From Candidatus Thiodiazotropha endoloripes (GTDB lineage: Bacteria > Pseudomonadota > Gammaproteobacteria > Chromatiales > Chromatiaceae): a stretch of 64,000 nt of DNA. Shown here piece after piece: positions 27,451 to 35,276 of the stretch (its first letter is position 1; the number at the start of each line of letters is the position of its first letter). The notes below the pieces were generated by a model. That model was not told the DNA's origin. It worked only from the letters and a program-made list of their open reading frames with translations, and did not search any database. Position numbers and translations under genes: made by a program. The stretch is taken from the NCBI RefSeq assembly GCF_001708965.1, contig NZ_LVJW01000003.1, positions 744,001 to 808,000 on the forward strand, read 5' to 3'.

Positions 27451-28626
27451 CTAGCTCTGGTTGGGCTGTTCGATACGCTTCAAATACCATAATAGGATTG
27501 TGCCTATGACCATCATCCCGGCTGCCAAGTAGAGTCCGTGGTGGTAGTTGCCGCTATAAGCTGCAACAGCACCCGTCACCGCAGGGGCCAGGATTTGGGC
27601 GATGCCGTAAGCTACGGTCATTTTCCCCATCATTTTTGCGGGTCGGGTTGGGTAGTAACGGCCTGCCATTGTGAGTACAAGGCTGACAATGCCGATGAAG
27701 GTGGCTCCGAATAAAACCGCACCCAGCATGGCGAGGAGCAGATCAGCCTTAACAACCGGTAGCAGAATACCGATGATTTGTAAGATTGACGCGATGATCA
27801 AAGCATTCAGGTAGCCGGTTTTACGTGCGATCAGGTCCCACAAGATACAAGCCGGTGTTGCCGCCAGGCCGAGCAAGAGAAATGTCCAGGCGCCCTGGCC
27901 CTGGAGGCCGGGCAGTCGATCGACAATGGCCACAATGAATGTGGCGCTGACAACATATCCCACACCGGCGCAGAAATAGACCACCATAAAAAGACGTAGA
28001 AACAGTGGGCTTGGTGGATTGTCAGTCATGGTCTGTCCACTCTGGGTCACACTCTGGGTTTCAGGGCGAGGCAGCCAACGCCAGGCGGGGAAGATCAGGA
28101 TCAATCCGAGCAGAGTCAGTAATTGCCACTGCTGGCTCCAATCCAGATGTGACTTCATGACTTCAACCAGTGCTGCACAGATTGCGATTCCTGCCCCAAG
28201 ACCGCTGAAATGGATACCCAGTTCACTGCGATGGTCATGACGTATCAGCCAATTGAGAATCAGTCCCGATCCCAGTAAAAGTCCTGCGGCACTGCTTAGG
28301 CCGGCAAAAAATCGTAACAGGGACCAGATCCAGAAGTTCTCCGTCATTCCCATGCCGATTGTGGTTACCACCGCGACGATCAATCCAATCCGGTATAACC
28401 GGTCCTTAATCATGAGGTCGCTGATCAGGGCCGCGGTAATCGCGCCGGACAGGTAGCCGATGTAGTTGATCGAGGCAAGCCAGCCCGCTTCCGAGATACC
28501 AAGTCCGGCTTGTAACTGCATGATGGGAAGTAGGGGCGTATAGGCAAATCGGGCGATACCCAGGGTGAGGATCAGGCTGAGAATGCCGGCTACCAGTATC
28601 TTCAGTCGCTCTCTATTTTGATTCAT
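27451..28626 (-). CDS. MFS transporter, YbfB/YjiJ type
   Basis: A 391-residue major-facilitator protein with twelve hydrophobic segments and the characteristic N-terminal start LTLGIARFAYTPLLPIM, typical of the YbfB/YjiJ family. The first cytoplasmic loop and the YIGYLSGA segment of helix 2 also match. Substrate unknown. It is divergent from a LysR regulator gene, with 91 bases between the starts, so that regulator probably controls it. Confidence 0.88.
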   Translation of the reverse strand: MNQNRERLKILVAGILSLILTLGIARFAYTPLLPIMQLQAGLGISEAGWLASINYIGYLSGAITAALISDLMIKDRLYRIGLIVAVVTTIGMGMTENFWIWSLLRFFAGLSSAAGLLLGSGLILNWLIRHDHRSELGIHFSGLGAGIAICAALVEVMKSHLDWSQQWQLLTLLGLILIFPAWRWLPRPETQSVTQSGQTMTDNPPSPLFLRLFMVVYFCAGVGYVVSATFIVAIVDRLPGLQGQGAWTFLLLGLAATPACILWDLIARKTGYLNALIIASILQIIGILLPVVKADLLLAMLGAVLFGATFIGIVSLVLTMAGRYYPTRPAKMMGKMTVAYGIAQILAPAVTGAVAAYSGNYHHGLYLAAGMMVIGTILLWYLKRIEQPNQS

Positions 28627-28717
28627 CGGTCGCCCTTGAGTTTGATGGTCAAAACTTACATACTTCTATGTATCAAATAAAGCGAATATTACAGAAGAAT
28701 TCATTCTGAATTGGAGA

Positions 28718-29602
28718 ATGGTTGTGGAGTTGAATTCACTCTTAACATTCAAGGCGGTGGTGGAGGAGGGGGGAATACTCTCAGCCTCCAGAAAGCTGAA
28801 TACAGTTCAGTCCAATGTGACCAGCAGGATCAAAAGGCTCGAACAGGAGCTGAATTCAGAGCTCTTCTATCGCAAGGGGCGAGGTCTGGCCTTGGCGCCC
28901 GCCGGTCATGTGTTGTATGAGTATGCATGCCAGATTCTGCAACTGGAGAATCAGGCGGGTATGGCGGTTCGGCAGGTTGGCGAGCAATCCGGTGAACTAC
29001 GCATCGGCGCCATGGAGACCTTTGCTTCCCTGCGCCTGGCGCCTGCATTGAAAAGATTAAAAGCCTGTCACAAAGGGGTGGAGCTGAGAGTTGTGACCGA
29101 TACTTCATCCGCACTGGTTGAGCGGGTATTGAATCATAAACTGGAGTGTGCTTTTGTAGCCGGCAGGGTGGATCAGGAGGAGTTATTGGTCTGTGACATC
29201 GGTCGTGAAGAGCTGGTCCTGGTTCGGGCCAGAGGAAGCGACTGCCAATCCCAGCTTATCCTGTTTCGTGAAGGCTGTGCCTATCGGGCCCGGGCACTGG
29301 CCTGGCACAGAGAGTGTGGTCAGCAGGTCAGCGAGGTTATGGAACTGGGAACCCTGGACGGCATACTCGGATGTGTCTCGGTCGGTCTGGGTTGTACCTT
29401 GATGCCTGCCTGGGTGGTTGCACAGAGTCGTTATGCTGATGAGCTGGCGATAGAGCAGATTCCACCACACCTGTCGATGGTGCCAACCGTAATGATCCGG
29501 CATAAACAGGGGGTGCCGATGAAAGCGTTGGAGACACTGGCCCAGGCAGTCATCGAGTCAGCAGAAAATGACAATCGGGCTTCTGAGTTGAAAACGGCGT
29601 GA
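28718..29602 (+). CDS. LysR-family transcriptional regulator
   Basis: A 294-residue regulator with an N-terminal winged HTH (LLTFKAVVEEGGILSASRKLNTVQSNVTSRIKRLEQEL) and a substrate-binding-like effector domain. The closest resemblance is to PtrR/YjiE-like regulators found beside YbfB-type transporters. It is divergent from the MFS gene, and the short shared promoter region suggests direct control. Start ATG at 28718. Confidence 0.88.
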   Translation: MVVELNSLLTFKAVVEEGGILSASRKLNTVQSNVTSRIKRLEQELNSELFYRKGRGLALAPAGHVLYEYACQILQLENQAGMAVRQVGEQSGELRIGAMETFASLRLAPALKRLKACHKGVELRVVTDTSSALVERVLNHKLECAFVAGRVDQEELLVCDIGREELVLVRARGSDCQSQLILFREGCAYRARALAWHRECGQQVSEVMELGTLDGILGCVSVGLGCTLMPAWVVAQSRYADELAIEQIPPHLSMVPTVMIRHKQGVPMKALETLAQAVIESAENDNRASELKTA

Positions 29603-29738
29603 TCAATTCAACCGGGAACCTTAGGACACCGGATAGACAAGCCACAACTCGAACCAGACGGCCACAGCCCCAATGAGTATCAATAACAGGGGCAATAAGC
29701 CCTGATCCGTCAATATCATAAAAACGGTTACTGACCTG

Positions 29739-30887
29739 ATGGAAAACCCCAAAAGTATTGCTCAATTCGATCACTTCATACCTGTTAGTACGTCCCGATT
29801 GGTTAGCGCCTTGGTCAGGGCGGGTCTGTCCACTGAACAAGTCAGGGTTGTGCATAAGATCAGACGACTGATTACCCTGCAATTCTCTGATCGATTGATA
29901 AAGTTGAAGCAGCTCTATCAACCCTTCAATCCTGACCGTGAACTATTGGCTGAGGATGATGAATCGATTCAATCTGCAGATGCAATCCAACAGATAAAGC
30001 AACTGTTGCATGAGGCAAATTATAGTGAACTCACTCGACAGCAGATTGAGTACGCATTGGAGCAAACCTCTCCCTACGGTCTGGATGTAAAGATCGATTT
30101 TGATCAATTTACAGATGTTTCTCTGTTTTATCGTGCAAAAAGCCAACGTACCGTGATGGTTCGGAACTGGAAGACCTTGTTCATCAAGAAACGGAGTGTC
30201 AATCTGATCGCATATCAGAGAATCTGCTTGCTGCTTCACTATCCAAAACAACACCACAAGTCAGGAATTCATATCAAGTTGTTCAAAGATATTTTAAGGC
30301 CTGATCTCGAAATGCTTTTTCCTGACTGTAAAATAAGAATGAAAACCATTGATAAGATAAAGCTTGCGGTTACCGGTGGTGGTGGTACGGCTGGTGGCTT
30401 GGTGGCTACCATTGGCAAATTAACTGCTGCAGTTTCACCTCTGGCGATCATTATGGCTGTCGCAGGTTTCGCGGCATTACTGTGGCGTCAAATCAACAAA
30501 GTGTTTGTGCAGCGAACCCGGTATATGGCCTCCCTGGCACAGAATCTCTACTTCAATAATCTTGATAACAACATGGGGGCAATCACCTATCTGATCGATC
30601 AGGCACGACAGGAAGAGATCAAAGAGACGCTGCTTGCCTATGGCCTGATCAACCTGCAAAAGATCAATAATAGTATGGAGCTTGATTCGGCTTGTGAAAC
30701 CTGGTTGATGGAACAGTTTGATTGCACAATCGACTTTGATATCGAGGATGGGCTGAAAAAACTTGTTGATTACAAACTTATCGAACAGCAAAACGAACCA
30801 TTGAGTTGCCAGTCTGCGGAAACCTTGTGTGAATTATTGGATCATCAATGGCAGGAGTATATGGAGCTGCCAGAGAGTCGGATCTGA
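29739..30887 (+). CDS. DUF3754 (TMEM143-like) membrane protein
   Basis: A 382-residue protein. The N-terminal two-thirds are soluble, with DUF3754 hallmarks (YRAKSQRTVMVRNW, IHIKLFKDILRPDLEMLFP). A Gly-rich turn and membrane hairpin follow at about 210-250 (VTGGGGTAGG, AAVSPLAIIMAVAGFAALLWRQI), then a helical C-terminal domain (RTRYMASLAQNLYFNNLDNN). The family also includes eukaryotic TMEM143 and has no assigned biochemical role. A stand-alone gene with a 137-base upstream gap and no clear partners. Confidence 0.8.
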   Translation: MENPKSIAQFDHFIPVSTSRLVSALVRAGLSTEQVRVVHKIRRLITLQFSDRLIKLKQLYQPFNPDRELLAEDDESIQSADAIQQIKQLLHEANYSELTRQQIEYALEQTSPYGLDVKIDFDQFTDVSLFYRAKSQRTVMVRNWKTLFIKKRSVNLIAYQRICLLLHYPKQHHKSGIHIKLFKDILRPDLEMLFPDCKIRMKTIDKIKLAVTGGGGTAGGLVATIGKLTAAVSPLAIIMAVAGFAALLWRQINKVFVQRTRYMASLAQNLYFNNLDNNMGAITYLIDQARQEEIKETLLAYGLINLQKINNSMELDSACETWLMEQFDCTIDFDIEDGLKKLVDYKLIEQQNEPLSCQSAETLCELLDHQWQEYMELPESRI

Positions 30888-31028
30888 TTGCCGTTTTTCA
30901 AAAATCCATACCTTTCAAGGGTTGGTAACAACTGTCCGGATAAGATATAAAAAATCAACTGGTAGCAACTGCCGATCTATTCGAATCAGCAACAAACACC
31001 TTATATGGCTTTAAAGATGGAATACAGG

Positions 31029-31688
31029 ATGAACTCTAAACTGATTGTCTTAACTCTCTTGGGAATGCTTTTTTTTACACTGACAGCTCAGGGGCTGGAG
31101 GTAAACATAACACCGCAGATTGACGAATTTGAGGTCAATCATCAGGGTAAGATGATCACCATCCGTCGTAATCAGGATACCGAGGCAATGCTGGAGTTTG
31201 ATTTCGCACGGACCTCAAGACCCTGTCCGCCATTTTGTGCCCAGCCAATGAAGGTTGCGGATGGGATTGAAACCATTGGTGAAGTTGAACTGATCGCATT
31301 TTTACAGAGTCAGCTTGCAGAGCAGCAAGGCCTGCTGATCGATGCCAGGACAGAAGATTGGCATGAGCGCGGGACCATCCCCGGTTCGATCAATATTCCA
31401 TTTACTCATCTTAACCCTGAGCAGGGTGCAGACGAGATAACCCTTGAGGAATCTTTACAACGTTTAGGGGCTCGGCTTGTTGAAGGGGTATGGGACTTCA
31501 GTCAGGCAAAGCAGCTGGTTTTTTGGTGTAATGGTCCCTGGTGTGGTCAGTCTCCTACCGCAATCCGGGGCTTGATAGGCGTCGGTTATCCCAAGCAGAA
31601 ATTGCTCTACTACCGGGGAGGGATGCAGTTGTGGCGGATATTCGGTCTGCCAGTAGTCTCTCCAGATGGCGTCTTACTCGATGAATGA
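31029..31688 (+). CDS. Periplasmic rhodanese-domain protein
   Basis: About 219 residues from MNSKLIVLT at 31029; an ATG at 31005 is in frame. It has a signal peptide ending TAQG and an N-terminal region of about 80 residues with a CPPFC pair. The rhodanese domain follows: LLIDARTEDWHERGTIPGS marks its start, and the active-site loop FWCNGPWCGQS carries two Cys, the first in the catalytic position. Exported rhodaneses handle sulfane sulfur in the periplasm, in keeping with a sulfur-metabolising host; substrate unknown. Confidence 0.85.
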   Translation: MNSKLIVLTLLGMLFFTLTAQGLEVNITPQIDEFEVNHQGKMITIRRNQDTEAMLEFDFARTSRPCPPFCAQPMKVADGIETIGEVELIAFLQSQLAEQQGLLIDARTEDWHERGTIPGSINIPFTHLNPEQGADEITLEESLQRLGARLVEGVWDFSQAKQLVFWCNGPWCGQSPTAIRGLIGVGYPKQKLLYYRGGMQLWRIFGLPVVSPDGVLLDE

Positions 31689-31968
31689 TCATACAGGTTG
31701 ACTCTATCATGCGGCTCGGAAGGCCGATTCCTGAGTCCGGCTTTTCTGGACTGAACTGCTGGCTGGTCCAGTTTCCAGATACTCAAATGTATATCGGTCT
31801 CTATCTGCGTTTCGTAAGGACCTATACCTACATCATGGAATTTATCCATAAGGCTTCCTATGCTGACCGATGGAATCCATGGAAGGTCTCCAGAGTTGTA
31901 AAAAAAGATCATTTATAGTCAAACTGTTGTTGTTCCTGCAAAAGCTTATCAAAAGTCATATCCTGTTT

Positions 31969-32919
31969 TTAGATCTGCTTGAAATATTGCGCCATCTTCA
32001 GCCGTGTCTTTGCATCGGGAAGGGCTCCGTGACAGGCGCCCATGTTGTCCACCATATGGTGGGTTTTACTGGTAGCGGGAATCGCACAAGTGACTGCTGG
32101 ATGGGATACGGTATATTTAAGAAAAAACTGTCCCCAGCTATGGCAATCGAACTCCTTGGCCCACTCCGGCAGACGTTTGCCTTTGCTCTTTCTGAAGAGA
32201 CTGCCCCGGGCAAAGGGGCGATTGACGATCACCGCAATGCCTCGCTCCCTGGCCAGCGGCAACAGACGTTGTTCCACTTCCCGGTCAACAATGTTATAGC
32301 TCAGCTGTACGAAGTCGAAAGCATGTTGCTTAAGCGCCTGGTAGAGTTCATCGTGGTCCCGTCCATGGGAGGTGGTAATACCGATGTAGCGAATCTTATC
32401 TGCCGCTTTCATCGCCTTTAATGTCTCCAGGTGGACCTGCCAGTCCACCAGATTGTGAATCTGCATCAGATCAAATCCTGGCACTCCCCAAAGTTGACGG
32501 GAGTTCTCCATCTGTCTGATGCCTGACTCTTTGCCACTGGTCCACACTTTTGTGGCAGAGAACAGTTCGCTCTTTTTCGTTTCTGTTTTCAGTAGTTGAC
32601 CGAGTACCTCTTCAGAGCTGCCATACATGGGAGAGGAGTCGATCATGGTGCCTCCATTGGAGAAAAACAGCTTCAACACCTTGGCAAGGTTTTGCAGCTG
32701 TTTTGGATCGCCTGAAGAATCGAATGTGCGGGAGGTTCCCATACCGATTACCGGTAACAGTTCACCGCTGGCGGGGATCGCTTTCTTAATGATTGTCGCC
32801 GGTTCGGCAAACAGTCTGGTTGGGGGAAGGATCATTAATCCGCCGATACCTGCCATGGTTTTCAGTACTCTACGTCTATCAAAGTGGATATCGGTTTTTT
32901 TCATTTCACTCATCTCCAT
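31969..32919 (-). CDS. Tat-exported aldo/keto reductase
   Basis: A 316-residue enzyme. The N-terminus has a twin-arginine signal (DRRRVLKTMAGIGGLMILPP), so the folded, cofactor-bearing protein is likely sent to the periplasm. The aldo/keto reductase barrel shows the catalytic Asp/Tyr/Lys/His pattern (MIDSSPMYGSSEEVLGQ, ATKVW, LMQIHN). Substrate unknown. It overlaps the upstream transporter gene by 14 bases, so the two are probably one transcript. Confidence 0.87.
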   Translation of the reverse strand: MEMSEMKKTDIHFDRRRVLKTMAGIGGLMILPPTRLFAEPATIIKKAIPASGELLPVIGMGTSRTFDSSGDPKQLQNLAKVLKLFFSNGGTMIDSSPMYGSSEEVLGQLLKTETKKSELFSATKVWTSGKESGIRQMENSRQLWGVPGFDLMQIHNLVDWQVHLETLKAMKAADKIRYIGITTSHGRDHDELYQALKQHAFDFVQLSYNIVDREVEQRLLPLARERGIAVIVNRPFARGSLFRKSKGKRLPEWAKEFDCHSWGQFFLKYTVSHPAVTCAIPATSKTHHMVDNMGACHGALPDAKTRLKMAQYFKQI

Positions 32920-34240
32920 TCAGTGTATTGGTTTGAGCTGCAATCCGGTTCTGCTTCTGACCCAGCCTGAACGCCACCCAGGCCCAGATCAGAGCGATCG
33001 GTGTAGCGATCCAGGCAATCGTCGAGAGATTCATGCCAAGGCTGCGGAAGCCGGTATAGATCCAGGAGCTGACAGCATCCCCTCCACGATAGACAACAGT
33101 ATCGATGAAATTCTTCGCCTTATATTTCTCTTCCCGACTGAGCACCACATAGAGCATCTCCCTGGATGGTCTCATCACAGCGTAATTGCCTGCACGTCTC
33201 AACACCTGGACTGTGATCAATACAGGCAGTACTGGGAACAGTGCTAATGCTATGAAACCGATTGTGAGTAACAGCGGGATCAACGCCAATACCAGGGCCA
33301 AACCCATCCCTTTGATCAGGCGGGCGGTTATAAAGGCTTGAATTACCAGGGTAAGTCCATTCACGGCCAGATCGATGGTGGCGAACAGGGCGGTCCGTGC
33401 CTCGGAATCTGCAACCGCCAGTTTAATAATCTGTGCCTGTTGAAAATAGAGAAATGTGGAGAGCAGGGTGAACAGAAGCATCAAAACGCAGATTCCCATC
33501 AGGTAGGGGGAGCGAAATACCAGCAGGATGCCGTCCCAAATGCTTCCGCCAATCGGCCTCTCAATATCCTCAATCGCTTGTTTACAATCCTTTTTTCCCC
33601 CGGATTTCTTTGACTGCCACTGGATCAATTGATGTATGCACAAAACAGACAGACATAGCAATCCGGCAGAAATCAACAGCATCTGGCTGGTTCCCAACTG
33701 CTGCACGAGTGTTGCCGTCAATAACGGGCCGGTCAGCGCCCCCAGGGTCCCACCGGTGGCAATCAGCCCGAACAGGCGCTTGGCCTGTTGGTTTTGGTAA
33801 AGGTCTGTCATGAAGCTCCAAAACACTGAGACGACAAACAGATTGAATACACTCAACCAAATAAAGAAGCCACGAGCGGTATAAATCAGTGAATACTCGG
33901 ATTCGAAGGCCAGATAGAAAAGTATCAGATTGAATATGAAGAAGAGATAGACGAAGGGCAGAAACTGCTTGCGCTGTAATCGGGAGGTTATAAAACCGAA
34001 TAGGGGTACCACCAACAGCATGGCAACGAAGGTACCCGTAAACAACCATTGCAGTTGGTCAACACCTGCGACGATACCCATTTCATCACGAATCGGCCGA
34101 AGAACATAGTAGCTGCTTAGTAGAGAAAAGAAGTACAAAAATGACCAAAAAACGGCACGACCTTCACCCGAATGAACAGATGCCAGGTGTTGTAGCATTG
34201 TTTCCCATACAAGGGTAATGGACTTCGTGTCACGTTTCAT
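32906..34240 (-). CDS. MFS/NTP-exchange-like transporter
   Basis: A 444-residue membrane protein with about twelve hydrophobic segments. The start SSYYVLRPIRDEMGIVAG and the later RPSREMLYVVLSREEKYKAKNF match a bacterial family distantly related to the plastid/rickettsial ATP-ADP translocases (Tlc). Free-living members have no proven substrate. First gene of a two-gene unit with the aldo/keto reductase. A 1-kb intergenic region lies upstream. Confidence 0.8.
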   Translation of the reverse strand: MKRDTKSITLVWETMLQHLASVHSGEGRAVFWSFLYFFSLLSSYYVLRPIRDEMGIVAGVDQLQWLFTGTFVAMLLVVPLFGFITSRLQRKQFLPFVYLFFIFNLILFYLAFESEYSLIYTARGFFIWLSVFNLFVVSVFWSFMTDLYQNQQAKRLFGLIATGGTLGALTGPLLTATLVQQLGTSQMLLISAGLLCLSVLCIHQLIQWQSKKSGGKKDCKQAIEDIERPIGGSIWDGILLVFRSPYLMGICVLMLLFTLLSTFLYFQQAQIIKLAVADSEARTALFATIDLAVNGLTLVIQAFITARLIKGMGLALVLALIPLLLTIGFIALALFPVLPVLITVQVLRRAGNYAVMRPSREMLYVVLSREEKYKAKNFIDTVVYRGGDAVSSWIYTGFRSLGMNLSTIAWIATPIALIWAWVAFRLGQKQNRIAAQTNTLNGDE

Positions 34241-35276
34241 CTGTAGTTAACGGTTACAAATGCAGAGGAGCTCGATGGCCTTAAGACATTTATATTACGT
34301 ATGATCAACTTTTGACTGCTCGGATAGTCATGGCTCATGTGCTCGATTTCCAAAATTCCGATAACCGATGGGAAGGGAATAGAGAATTATTTTGAAGTTG
34401 ACACGAAATCGAAAGCCGCAGAATTTGCCAAAGGGATTAAGTAGAAACCAGTAATGATCATTCATCTCTCGGTTCGGTTGAAGCACTCAATCGTGATCGG
34501 GCATTCATATGTCGAAGATGACAACGCTTGATCTATCGCAATCTACATTTTGTTAAATAATAGTCTTTTTATCAGTGAGTTCCACATTGTGCGCACACGA
34601 GTGGATTGATTGTTTCGTAGTTTTATGTGAAGTGTCGGGTGCTTGCCACAGAAGTCAGGGTTAAAGGTGGCCAAGTCCTTTGAGGAATTTCAACCTGTAT
34701 CGATTAACCTCGCTCAGGAGCAGGCATGATCTCAAGCGGATTCGATTGCTGGCAATATTCGATCTATTCCTGGCCTTTGAACAGCCAGTCTCAGCAGAGA
34801 AATTAAACGTGTTTTATACGTTTTCAGGGAGAGTGGGTATGCCCAGTCGGCTTGTTTTAGACAGAGGTTACGGCGTCAGGTGCTTCTTTAGTCGGTGGTC
34901 GGTCGTAGAAATAGTAACTGATTGATTTTTGATGTATTAGAGCTGTTTCGGCCAAGAAGCGGGTTTAATTATGATCTAAATCAATACTTTATAAAATCGG
35001 CTTTAAAGTCGATCAAGTCAAAATGACGGCAAAATATTTACCCTGAATTATTTGTGATCTTTATCCCAAAATTGGATTTCCAATAGATACTAATAAAGTG
35101 ATGGATGGATTACCTCACAGATTTTATCTGTTCATAGAAGTAGCATTTTCCCATACCAGTACATCATTGAGATTCTCAATTAAATACTGAGTGGTCATGC
35201 AAATGACCAATGGCATAAGTGTTTCAGGACAACCGATGTTGCCCGTATTTATACTGAAATGGTTGGGATGAGAACT
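34241..35276. other. Long intergenic region upstream of the multihaem cytochrome gene
   Basis: About 1 kb separating two divergent genes. An 81-codon plus-strand frame at 34680-34925 lacks a ribosome-binding site and protein-like composition, and is not called. An FNR-like palindrome is listed separately. The rest is AT-rich, with no hairpin of note. Confidence 0.5.
34972..34985. promoter_or_regulatory. FNR/Anr-like box
   Basis: ATGATCTAAATCAA matches the FNR consensus TTGAT-N4-ATCAA at all but one base. It lies about 290 bases before the multihaem cytochrome start, distant but possible with a long leader. Oxygen-responsive control of a multihaem cytochrome would make sense. Confidence 0.4.

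Noticed and set aside
34680-34925. 81-codon plus-strand frame in the long intergenic region
   Set aside because: No ribosome-binding site, no recognisable domain, and composition like the surrounding non-coding DNA.
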